From: DATDVC01 sp036517695
GTDB lineage: Bacteria > Patescibacteriota > Minisyncoccia > Phycocordibacterales > WO2-35-19
DNA length: 13,637 nucleotides
Assembly (NCBI GenBank): GCA_036517695.1
Contig: DATDVC010000004.1
Coordinates: 1-13,637, forward strand
Direction of reading: 5' to 3'
The position numbers and the translations under genes are program-made. Each line of letters starts with the position of its first letter. Position 1 is the first letter of the stretch. The notes under the pieces are model-generated. The model did no database searches. It was not told the origin of the DNA and saw only the letters and a list, made by a program, of their open reading frames with translations. Below are positions 5,396-12,509 of this stretch, in pieces.

Positions 5396-8329
5396 ATGGA
5401 AAAAATTAAAAAAACGCTTCCAAAAGTATGGCTTCTTTCTGTTTCTTTTGCCTTAGCCGTTTTGGTAGGACTCTCTGGATCAATCGATGCATCCGCACAA
5501 ACAGCGCCATACCAGCCGTCGACACTCACGGATTCAAATGACTTCAACTTTCTTTTGCAGGTGCAGGCTGTATCTTTCAGCAATGGCAAATGGACGTATC
5601 GTTTTATGTGGAAAAGAACGAAGGACGATTCTGGCAGAGTAACAGTTTCTCCTGCGACAAACCAATATGCCTACGTAACACAGCTTGACCCAGCGCCAAG
5701 AGAAAAAACAATGAACGATCCGTTGGTAGTACAGCTTGAACCAGCAACCAGATATACCTTTAGATATTATTCCTCTCCCGGAGCAGTATGTGGCCCAAAT
5801 CCTGACGCAAGCACCGACCCGGATTGCGTTGCCATAAGAACAATATCCTTTAACAGTAGAGACGCGAACGGTAATATAATGGCAACATCCGAAATACCGA
5901 TATCAAGAGGCGGCACAAAAATAGAGGTGGCGACATCTTTACCTGATTCTACCCCCAGCACAATAACCAGTGGCTCAAATTCTGATTTGCAAGCACAGAT
6001 CAATCAATTGCTGGCTCTAGTACAGATGTTGATACAGCAACTTTCTTCTCAAGGAGTGTCGTTGACTAACATAAACATCCCCCCAACAGGAACAACGGGC
6101 GCCAACACGACAGCTACAACCAACGCCACCACCCCAACCCCAACATCCGGGCCGTTATTTTTCTCCGTTGGAACTAACGCAAATTTGGAAGGTGGCATCC
6201 GCCAAGCGGCAGAGCCGTTACTCGTAGTAACAAACCCAACATATAACAGAGTATTTCACAGTCTTGCGGGTGGAGTCGATGGCACAGAAGTGCTTGAAAA
6301 TGGAACATTAACCAGAGAAATCTGGGTTTACGCCACAGAGGGTAGAAAGTTTTTGACTTGGGTGGGCTATTATAGCAACTTGGGTTGCAACGACTCCAGC
6401 TTGCAGGTTCAAAGGTCATGGAATCTTCCTTCCGGAATAACCTTTAGACAAAGCTGTTCAAATGACAGAGGAGCTGTAACAGATGGAGTACTTGAAGGTT
6501 CTGCGAGATCAGCCGGTGATTACACTTCGACCATCACCACAACAAAAACAACGTCATCTGGTACCCAAAAAGCCATTACAAAAATAAGATTCTTTGTTCT
6601 CAAATCAAATCAATCTTGGCCAGTTACAATAAACCCGATAGGTTCAGATGGACTGCAGACCACGGGAGCATTAAATCAAGGCAGTAGAGCAATGATAAAT
6701 TGGTCTCAAGAAACACAAATCCAAGGTTCCTTCTTTTCTTCTCTTGTGGATATATGGATCGCGCCACTTTCAGGCAACACTGGCAAGCATCCAGATTTTG
6801 TAACAAATAAACAACTTATCGCCACTGGAGGAGAAGCGGGAGGTCTTATATCCGACTGCAACAACAGCACCCGAGGTGGGGGCGATCCATACAAGACAGG
6901 ATGCGGATCTTATAATTGGATCGTAGGAAAAACTCTCGGCCAAAACATGGCTCCCGGTGATTATATTGTTTACGTTACCCCCCACATGCCGGCGGCCAGC
7001 AACACGGTCATCGGAAGTCTTTATGGAGGTTGCGGTCTAGCTCAAGACCCAACAAGCAGTAGAGTTACTCTAAATGCCACTCAAACCCAGACCATATTCG
7101 GCGTAAGCGGTAGCACCGGCACAGGGCTCAAACCTCAAACTGACTGTTTCGGATACTCATACGGGGCAACAAGAATAACCATAGCCCAACCTTCTTCCAC
7201 TTCCCAACTCCCCAGCACATCTCCCGGCATCTTGCTCGCAAGCTTTTCTGACATTGAAGGCGGACTCTCCTATACCCGAAGAAATTCTTCCGGCCAGGTT
7301 GTCCGACAGGGTTCGGTCGGCATAGGCACGGGTAGCAACACAGATCAGGCCGGGTGCAACGCCAACGAAACAGCCGGCACATCCTGCGGTATAACCATCA
7401 ACGCAAGCGCCGGAGACACCCTGCAGATTGATTGGAAATCAATGTATAGGGGGCAACCGGCAGGACACGCTTTTGATTCCAACATTTGGATCAGCGGACC
7501 ATTTGACAGAGGCAATGCGACAGAACTCGCCGCCATAAGAGACTGCACCCAAAATATTGCCCCGGGTGGTTTTGGACCCACTCCATCTCAAGGATTTATG
7601 AATAGCTACACGGGTAGTAAAACCTTTACCATAAACCCCTGCTTGTCTGGCAAGGTGATTTACCTCACCTACACCGTCTGGATGTATGGTTGCGGTAACG
7701 TAGCCGGAGGAGAAAATTATGTAGCAAGCCAAACCAATCCAAACTTGGTGCTTTCAAGTGGCCAAACTTCTTGCAGATTGGCAGTTAAAGGAGAAGGTAC
7801 GATAGTAGTGAACGTAGACCGAAATAGCAATATCGGGGAGATTGTCTCTGGAGTGCCCTCTACCGTGCCAACCGCCCCTTATGTAGAAAACACTTTCTGC
7901 ACCACAAGCAACAGCGAGGATCCGGCTTTCGTGGCTGGCAACAAATTTATCGCTGCATGGAATTATCCAAATATCGTCTTCAACCCCCTAAGAGACAAGC
8001 TCGTCTTCCGATCAGCCAAAGGCGCCTCCTACTCTTATCAGAACAACCAGTGGGTAAAAACAAATCCCGCTCTTGATGAAACAGCTAAAAGCGCCGTAAA
8101 CATTGGTTGCCCGGCCGGGACCACCTGTCACATCAAAGACAATGATGTGCTTGCGAACCCTAACGATGTTTACAGGCAAGAGACCTATTACTGGGTTACA
8201 GATACTGTACCCGCCACCACCTATTGGAACAGAATAGCATTCGTAAAAGACTTCGGCCTGCCGACACAGACCATAATCACCGAGAAGACATGGCCGTGCA
8301 ACACTCAAAGTGGCAACACGCCTCGTTAA
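5396..8329 (+). CDS. Large secreted beta-rich protein with helix/linker module, candidate surface or attachment protein
   Basis: Encodes 977 aa; I do not recognise a named full-length family. Residues 1-34 are a Sec signal peptide: Lys-rich start, hydrophobic core, predicted cut ASA|Q at 34/35. Residues about 45-165 look like an Ig/fibronectin-type beta domain (note LEPATRYTFRYY). At 196-216, DLQAQINQLLALVQ continues as a short amphipathic helix, followed by a Thr/Pro/Asn-rich linker to about 253. The remainder is beta-rich with many paired-looking cysteines. Two segments resemble each other (about 429-547 and 673-768), suggesting an old internal duplication. No C-terminal membrane helix, LPXTG or lipobox is visible, so the anchoring mode is unknown. 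No catalytic motif was found. The ATG at 5396 has no Shine-Dalgarno. It is the first gene of a two-gene operon with the 630-aa protein; a role in cell-surface structure or host contact is inference only. Confidence 0.88.
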   Translation: MEKIKKTLPKVWLLSVSFALAVLVGLSGSIDASAQTAPYQPSTLTDSNDFNFLLQVQAVSFSNGKWTYRFMWKRTKDDSGRVTVSPATNQYAYVTQLDPAPREKTMNDPLVVQLEPATRYTFRYYSSPGAVCGPNPDASTDPDCVAIRTISFNSRDANGNIMATSEIPISRGGTKIEVATSLPDSTPSTITSGSNSDLQAQINQLLALVQMLIQQLSSQGVSLTNINIPPTGTTGANTTATTNATTPTPTSGPLFFSVGTNANLEGGIRQAAEPLLVVTNPTYNRVFHSLAGGVDGTEVLENGTLTREIWVYATEGRKFLTWVGYYSNLGCNDSSLQVQRSWNLPSGITFRQSCSNDRGAVTDGVLEGSARSAGDYTSTITTTKTTSSGTQKAITKIRFFVLKSNQSWPVTINPIGSDGLQTTGALNQGSRAMINWSQETQIQGSFFSSLVDIWIAPLSGNTGKHPDFVTNKQLIATGGEAGGLISDCNNSTRGGGDPYKTGCGSYNWIVGKTLGQNMAPGDYIVYVTPHMPAASNTVIGSLYGGCGLAQDPTSSRVTLNATQTQTIFGVSGSTGTGLKPQTDCFGYSYGATRITIAQPSSTSQLPSTSPGILLASFSDIEGGLSYTRRNSSGQVVRQGSVGIGTGSNTDQAGCNANETAGTSCGITINASAGDTLQIDWKSMYRGQPAGHAFDSNIWISGPFDRGNATELAAIRDCTQNIAPGGFGPTPSQGFMNSYTGSKTFTINPCLSGKVIYLTYTVWMYGCGNVAGGENYVASQTNPNLVLSSGQTSCRLAVKGEGTIVVNVDRNSNIGEIVSGVPSTVPTAPYVENTFCTTSNSEDPAFVAGNKFIAAWNYPNIVFNPLRDKLVFRSAKGASYSYQNNQWVKTNPALDETAKSAVNIGCPAGTTCHIKDNDVLANPNDVYRQETYYWVTDTVPATTYWNRIAFVKDFGLPTQTIITEKTWPCNTQSGNTPR

Positions 8330-8347
8330 AATTAAAACCAAAATGAA

Positions 8348-10240
8348 ATGAAAAAATTATGTCTGTCTGGTTTGATTGTTTTGGGTGTGCTCGTTTCGAC
8401 TATCACGGTTTCTGCGCAAATAACCTCTGACTACTTGATTCAACAAGAAAAAGCAAGGTTGGACGCAGTCTATTCTTACTACATGGCAAACGGCGGATCT
8501 TTGATTAGAAGAACATCACTGCTTTATCTGTATTCCAATCAAACCCCAACTTACACACCGACCACGGCAATCCCATATTTCCAAACAGCGTATTTCGGAA
8601 ACCTTTTAGATCGACCCGATTTCCGCGAACAAGTAGAAAAAGTCGATCAATTTTGGAAACAAGTCCTCGCGCAATACCCAGGCAGAGAATTACAGCTTGA
8701 GGGTTCTGGCGCGCCTTTAGGTGGCGCACCAGATAGATTAAGCAAGATAGTTTGGCTTAATGGCGACACCCTGACTGTCCGTATTGGCCAAGGGAGCGCG
8801 CAATCAACAAATAGCACTCAAATATCACAAACTACCCAAACTTCAGGCCAGTCAACCTACTCCCCCACTCAAATAAGTAGTTTTCTAAACAGTATTAGAA
8901 ATAGCCTTAATCAAGCATTAAATTCTGTTTATAGCACAAACTCTTACACACAGGTTTCAAGTGGGGCAACCACAGGCACAGGATCAACCCAAACACAGAC
9001 GACCTCATCCGCAAATACAAGCTCTAGCGCCTCTCTTCAAACTCAAGTCAACCAACTCCTCTCTATAGTCCAGTCCCTTTTGGCGCAATTATCACAAACA
9101 AACGCTGGGACAAATTCTTCTGGTTCAACAACTGGATCAACCGGATTGGGCACTGGCACCACAACAACGGGCCCCACTCCGGGCACCGGTAGTGGCAACT
9201 GCTCGATAGTAGGCACTCCGCTTGCGGACGGTATGACCGTGATTGCCACAGTTGGAAACTTAAACAACGCCGTTCCAGTAACAGATGACAAAGTGACCGC
9301 CGGCGCATCGATCTATATGTTCAGCCCGCTAGTAGAGCAATATGACGGCTGGGCAAAAGTCAGCGTAAATGGAGTTGATTATCCGGTGGCAGGACCAGGC
9401 ACCAGCCCGATCGCGGGCCAACCCTATTCAACATCCGGACAAAACCACACAGCTTTAAACCGTTTTGATATCGTCGTCCCCAATCTTTCAGTACCAGACG
9501 GCAGTAACTTGACCATAAAACTCTACAGAATGAATGGCGATCAGACACCCTATGAAGTCAAAAAAACATTCAAGTACTATTCTTCCCTCACTCCCCCAGT
9601 TTCCGACCCATACATACTTCCAAACGCAAACTTGGGCCAAAATTACTCTGCCACCCTCACGGCAAAATGCGGAGGGAGTGTGACTTGGCAGGGGCCGATA
9701 ATACTTTCCGGTATTTTACCTAGAGCTTTTGACATAGACTTTTCTAGGAATAGCTTAGTCTACAACCCGATCGGCAGTTACGTCACTCCTCAAGTTGGAG
9801 ATGTCGGCACATTCTTCCTTCGCGGAAAAAGCGGGGGCAATGACGTTGTTCAAAAATTCAGCATGAGAGTAGTGTCGCCATCCTCTGGTACAAACTCTGG
9901 CGGAACCAGCGCGACCGGAAACAGTGGTCAAATCCAAATCGGCTTCCCCACTGTCACCTCCATAACTCCAAATTATTCAAATATTGTGGGGCTCTATGCC
10001 GGAAAAACTATAACGATAAACGGGCAAGGTTTTACGGGAGGAAGCGCGCGTGTTGACTTCTATCAAGGCACTGCTTACAAAGGTAGCGCTCTCAATATTT
10101 CAGTAGCAAACGCTTCTACCATCACCGCGCAGGTGCCAGTGAGCTTGGGCGTCGGCGCATATACGGTCCAAGTAACCATCGGCAACACGGTGGCCACAAG
10201 CATCGACCCGAGTATCCGGACGTTTACTATAACCCCTTAG
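8348..10240 (+). CDS. Secreted multidomain protein with helix/linker module, He_PIG-like and C-terminal IPT/TIG domains
   Basis: Encodes 630 aa. Signal peptide 1-23 (predicted cut VSA|Q). Residues 24-130 are mostly helical and charged. A Ser/Thr/Gln-rich region spans about 145-283 and contains an amphipathic helix at 229-248 (SLQTQVNQLLSIVQ and onward) closely resembling that of the upstream protein. Residues about 284-415 form an Ig-like beta domain. Residues about 416-510 resemble a He_PIG putative Ig domain: LGQNYSATLTAKCGG, then GILPRAFDIDFSRN. Residues 534-630 are an IPT/TIG domain (SITPNYSN, then ITINGQGFTGGSARVDF). TIG and He_PIG domains are usually found in adhesins and surface proteins. 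It starts 18 nt after the 977-aa gene without a Shine-Dalgarno, so coupling or co-transcription is likely. No membrane anchor or sorting signal is visible. The stop lies 2 nt from the convergent toxin gene. Confidence 0.9.
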   Translation: MKKLCLSGLIVLGVLVSTITVSAQITSDYLIQQEKARLDAVYSYYMANGGSLIRRTSLLYLYSNQTPTYTPTTAIPYFQTAYFGNLLDRPDFREQVEKVDQFWKQVLAQYPGRELQLEGSGAPLGGAPDRLSKIVWLNGDTLTVRIGQGSAQSTNSTQISQTTQTSGQSTYSPTQISSFLNSIRNSLNQALNSVYSTNSYTQVSSGATTGTGSTQTQTTSSANTSSSASLQTQVNQLLSIVQSLLAQLSQTNAGTNSSGSTTGSTGLGTGTTTTGPTPGTGSGNCSIVGTPLADGMTVIATVGNLNNAVPVTDDKVTAGASIYMFSPLVEQYDGWAKVSVNGVDYPVAGPGTSPIAGQPYSTSGQNHTALNRFDIVVPNLSVPDGSNLTIKLYRMNGDQTPYEVKKTFKYYSSLTPPVSDPYILPNANLGQNYSATLTAKCGGSVTWQGPIILSGILPRAFDIDFSRNSLVYNPIGSYVTPQVGDVGTFFLRGKSGGNDVVQKFSMRVVSPSSGTNSGGTSATGNSGQIQIGFPTVTSITPNYSNIVGLYAGKTITINGQGFTGGSARVDFYQGTAYKGSALNISVANASTITAQVPVSLGVGAYTVQVTIGNTVATSIDPSIRTFTITP

Positions 10241-10242
10241 GA

Positions 10243-10488
10243 TTATTTAGGGTGTGGCACAATATCGAGGATAAAATAGATGTCATCCACAATCTTGAAA
10301 TAAAAACGCCAACCCTTCGTTACCCGCGCTTGCCAGATATCTTTTGCTTCATCATACTTCTTGGCGCGCAAAGACGGGTAGTGTAAATCTTGGAGCAATG
10401 ACGCCGACTGTTTATCGAACAACTTTTGAATAATCGTTGGTGCCTTGTTGTAATTGCGTGTAAATTTTGGGGTGAAGTCGAGCCTCAT
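10243..10488 (-). CDS. Type II toxin, RelE/ParE superfamily
   Basis: Encodes 81 aa, typical for the family. The layout fits RelE/ParE toxins: an N-terminal strand MRLDFTPKF, helices with KAPTIIQKLFDK, a DLHYPSLRAKK turn (34-44), then IWQARVTKGWRFYFKI (51-66) and the terminal strand YFILDIVPHPK. Conserved-type residues are R55, W60, R61 and H79, matching the W-R-V/WR pattern of RelE-like ribosome-dependent RNases; ParE-like gyrase poisons share the fold, so the target is not certain. The start codon overlaps the antitoxin stop (ATGA, 10488-10485), meaning translation is coupled and the toxin is made only after the antitoxin. Its stop is 2 nt from that of the convergent secreted-protein operon, with no obvious terminator between. 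Confidence 0.9.
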   Translation of the reverse strand: MRLDFTPKFTRNYNKAPTIIQKLFDKQSASLLQDLHYPSLRAKKYDEAKDIWQARVTKGWRFYFKIVDDIYFILDIVPHPK

Positions 10489-10808
10489 TTTGAGATTCGT
10501 TTTGCCTTTGTCTTATCTAGAAGTTTTTTAGATTCCTTGTGCAGAGAGGCCAAAAATTCTTTATGGGTAGCAAACGGTCCGTATGTTCGACCCTTTCGAA
10601 CATCTTCTAAACTTTTGGCGAGTTCAGCGTCAATTGCTCGGCGTTGCGCTGGGGTATATTCATCGTCAGCAGATGGCAGTTCAGGAATAACATTGATAAT
10701 ACCGCCGGAGAGCTTGAATTCCAGCCGATCACCCACCTTGAAACCAGCTCGGCGTCGAAGAGACTCCGGTATTACAATGGGAGTATTTTTTTTGACTGTG
10801 GTAACCAC
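10485..10808 (-). CDS. Type II antitoxin, AbrB/MazE-type DNA-binding protein
   Basis: Encodes 107 aa from a GTG start. Residues 4-42 form a SpoVT/AbrB swapped-hairpin domain: KKNTPIVIPESLRRRAGFKVGDRLEF, as separate motifs NTPIVIPESLRRR and GFKVGDRLEF. Residues about 50-95 are the toxin-binding half, with YTPAQRRAIDAELAKS and DVRKGRTYGPF, which resembles the C-terminal arm found in RelB/Phd-like antitoxins. The C-terminus is Lys-rich. It would bind and neutralise the overlapping downstream RelE/ParE toxin and repress its own promoter. GTG 10808 is the only workable start, as no other start codon fits upstream in frame near the promoter. There is no Shine-Dalgarno; TGCTATACT ends 6 nt before the GTG, so the mRNA is probably leaderless. 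A palindrome covers the start codon. Confidence 0.9.
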   Translation of the reverse strand: MVTTVKKNTPIVIPESLRRRAGFKVGDRLEFKLSGGIINVIPELPSADDEYTPAQRRAIDAELAKSLEDVRKGRTYGPFATHKEFLASLHKESKKLLDKTKAKRISK

Positions 10809-10809
10809 A
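10797..10809. promoter_or_regulatory. Perfect palindrome over the antitoxin start codon, candidate autoregulatory operator
   Basis: TGTGGTAACCACA is a perfect inverted repeat with 6-bp arms and one central base. It covers the GTG start codon (10808-10806) and the expected transcription start of the toxin-antitoxin operon. AbrB/MazE antitoxins bind palindromic sites at their own promoters, so this is the natural candidate operator. The role is inferred from position. Confidence 0.5.
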
Positions 10810-10814
10810 AAAAA

Positions 10815-10823
10815 AGTATAGCA
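10815..10823 (-). promoter_or_regulatory. Extended -10 promoter of the toxin-antitoxin operon
   Basis: On the minus strand TGCTATACT matches TGnTATAAT with one mismatch. No -35 is recognisable, because the upstream stretch is the T-tract of the protease terminator. The hexamer ends 6 nt before the antitoxin GTG, placing transcription start at the start codon. Confidence 0.5.
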
Positions 10824-10829
10824 AATTAA

Positions 10830-10875
10830 ATAAAAAGAAAAAGCGGGTCACGACTGGTAGGTCATGCCCGCTTTG
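10830..10875 (-). terminator. Rho-independent terminator of the protease gene
   Basis: The minus-strand RNA folds as AAAGCGGG paired with CCCGCUUU, with an inner stem CAUGAC/GUCGUG containing one G-U pair, a single A bulge and the loop CUACCA. It is followed by a U-rich run (complement of 10829-10842). It lies just after the protease stop at 10909. The plus strand also has TTTGTTTTT after the stem, so it could act in both directions. It separates the protease transcript from the toxin-antitoxin promoter immediately downstream. Confidence 0.85.
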
Positions 10876-10908
10876 TTTTTGCCCCCGTTACGAGGCGATT
10901 TTACCCTA

Positions 10909-12351
10909 CTATTTGATCGCGAATCCGGAAAGAATTCGGACCAAGGAGAATGGATCAGCTTCCCCATCTTCGTCCAGACGGAGAAGGTATAGAACATTGC
11001 TCCCGCTTGAGACAAAAAATGTGATCTCCGGCCCAAGCTGTATTTCGAGCTCGGTTTCGGAAAGAACTGCCGTCTCAACGGGTAATCCATTAAGGAAAAC
11101 AGCGACCCTTCCCTCCTCGAATCCGCTTCCCTTGACTTGGTAAGTCTTGGGAGAAATTTCGAAAAGGGTTTTGCCCTCTGCATCCTTGAGCGACTCCGCG
11201 CTCATCAGCTTTTCAGCCGAGAGCGGACGGATCACTGTCTCCTCCGCAGAAAAGATTTTATCTGCCACAACCAGAAGTCTTTCGACATCTAGGGTTATGG
11301 GGAAGAAAATTTCCTGCTGGCGAATGGTAGAGACCAGCCCCGGAGCGAAGACAGCTCCTCTAAACATCAGGATTTTTAGTTCTGATGCTTTGAGTTCTCG
11401 CCCATAGGTCGTAACCACGTAGCCCGCAACCATTGCCGAAACGGCCGATATCTGGGGGGCGCAGCCACTGTTGCCCGTAAACATGCCGTACCGAGGCCCC
11501 GGATAGGAAGCAACGATATTGTCACATCTACCAGAATAGTTGATGCGGTTGCCGTAGGCGGACCACGATGCAAGGTTACCCTTCATCGTGAGAGACGCTA
11601 CACAGAACACATTTGTTCTGGGTGAAGACGCGCAAGGGAGACCCGGAAGAGACTCCGAGTCGAGGACCCTGTTGTCTGTCCCCGCAACTATCAAAACTCT
11701 CCCCTGCTCCTCAAGCTCTGCCATCAGAGCGTTCAGGATGGGGTCCACTCCATCAATCGAGAAGCTTGTGTTCACGATGACGAGCGGGAACATATCGCCG
11801 AGCTCCTTCACCCTTCTAAATGCCGCGATAACGGCAGGAAGAGAGGTTCGGAGATACGGTTGGCCGAACTGATTCTTGTCGGGAACCATCACCTTAAAGG
11901 AGACGATTTTACCCCGAGCAAACCCTCGCATTTTGTCGCCGGCGTGTCCGATCGAGGCCACAGCGGTGCCATGACCGTATTCATCAACGCAGGGGTTGCC
12001 CCCGCCTTCGATGAAATTTTCGGACAAGCCGCAGTCAACAAGATCCGCGAACTCTGGATGAGAAGCGTCAATGCCAGTGTCGATGTAAACGACAAGCGGC
12101 ATCTGAAGACTGGAGATACCAATCCCAAACCTATCCCAGGCTCGGAGCATCCCCGTCTTCTCGAACATCTCCCGCTGGTAGCGAAAGAGCCCGCCCTCCT
12201 CTACTGCCGACTTTGTTTCAGTTTTGGAGGGCACTATGTCCCTCCATCCTCGCTCCTCGATCAGGCGCACTTTGGCGTCCGAAGCGAGAGCTGGAATGGC
12301 TGTCGCGCACGCTACAGCCAAAAACACAACCAAGCGTGCAAACACGGACAT
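10909..12351 (-). CDS. Secreted subtilisin-like serine protease (peptidase S8) with TIG-like C-terminal domain
   Basis: Encodes 480 aa. Signal peptide 1-23 (cut PALA|SD). A propeptide-like region runs to about 80. The S8 catalytic triad is visible: D91 in VVYIDTGIDASHPEF, H127 in DEYGHGTAVAS, S295 in FTGNSGCAPQ. The usual GTSMAAP around the serine reads GNSGCAP, and the oxyanion segment reads VAGTDN, with T225 where Asn is expected. Six or more cysteines suggest disulfides after export. Residues about 396-478 resemble a TIG/IPT beta domain (YQVKGSGFEEGRVAVFLNG). No C-terminal anchor is seen, so it is probably released or held by the C-terminal domain. ATG 12351 is chosen because AGGAGG (12365-12360) sits 8 nt upstream and the signal peptide starts there; the frame opens 12 codons earlier at 12387, but that would displace the signal peptide. 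GC content is clearly above that of the pilus operon. It has its own promoter and terminator. Confidence 0.95.
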   Translation of the reverse strand: MSVFARLVVFLAVACATAIPALASDAKVRLIEERGWRDIVPSKTETKSAVEEGGLFRYQREMFEKTGMLRAWDRFGIGISSLQMPLVVYIDTGIDASHPEFADLVDCGLSENFIEGGGNPCVDEYGHGTAVASIGHAGDKMRGFARGKIVSFKVMVPDKNQFGQPYLRTSLPAVIAAFRRVKELGDMFPLVIVNTSFSIDGVDPILNALMAELEEQGRVLIVAGTDNRVLDSESLPGLPCASSPRTNVFCVASLTMKGNLASWSAYGNRINYSGRCDNIVASYPGPRYGMFTGNSGCAPQISAVSAMVAGYVVTTYGRELKASELKILMFRGAVFAPGLVSTIRQQEIFFPITLDVERLLVVADKIFSAEETVIRPLSAEKLMSAESLKDAEGKTLFEISPKTYQVKGSGFEEGRVAVFLNGLPVETAVLSETELEIQLGPEITFFVSSGSNVLYLLRLDEDGEADPFSLVRILSGFAIK

Positions 12352-12359
12352 AACTATCC

Positions 12360-12365
12360 CCTCCT
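12360..12365 (-). promoter_or_regulatory. Consensus Shine-Dalgarno of the protease gene
   Basis: AGGAGG on the minus strand, 8 nt before ATG 12351. It decides the start of the protease over the upstream ATG at 12387. It is by far the strongest ribosome binding site in the window; several other genes here have none. Confidence 0.85.
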
Positions 12366-12400
12366 CAAATTTAGGGCAAAAATTCAAAAAACTTGCGAAA

Positions 12401-12435
12401 GCCAGGCGCTTAAAAAGCGCACGACTTCATCTGGC
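12401..12435 (-). promoter_or_regulatory. Stem-loop at the 5' end of the protease mRNA leader
   Basis: GCCAG (12401-12405) pairs with CTGGC (12431-12435). Inside it, GCGCTT (12406-12411) pairs with AAGCGC (12415-12420) around a 3-nt loop. One side carries a 10-nt bulge. The predicted transcription start lies within a few bases of the outer stem, so the leader would begin with this structure. No U-run follows, so it is not a terminator. It may protect the mRNA or regulate it; it matches no riboswitch class I recognise. Confidence 0.5.
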
Positions 12436-12439
12436 CTTC

Positions 12440-12469
12440 ATTTTAATACACAAACATGGAGTTTGTCAA
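12440..12469 (-). promoter_or_regulatory. Sigma70-type promoter of the protease gene
   Basis: On the minus strand TTGACA (12469-12464) is a perfect -35, then 18 nt, then TAAAAT (12445-12440), a 5/6 match to the -10. Transcription would start near 12433-12436, leaving a leader of about 80 nt before ATG 12351. Confidence 0.65.
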
Positions 12470-12509
12470 GGGCAAAAAATGGAAAGGTGTGGAAAAGCCA
12501 AAAATATCC

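Noticed and set aside
8290..8330. C-terminal sorting signal or membrane anchor in the 977-aa protein
   Set aside because: The end is polar (TWPCNTQSGNTPR) with no LPXTG, hydrophobic helix or basic tail.
10230..10255. Possible terminator between the convergent 630-aa gene and toxin gene
   Set aside because: Only CCC/GGG pair well; no stable stem and no T-run.
12295..12315. Possible lipobox in the protease signal peptide (AVAC)
   Set aside because: The -3 position is Ala and the hydrophobic run before Cys15 is too short; PALA|SD is a better signal peptidase I site.
12352..12387. Protease start at ATG 12387
   Set aside because: It would put 12 residues including the Shine-Dalgarno region before the signal peptide; AGGAGG with 8-nt spacing fits ATG 12351.
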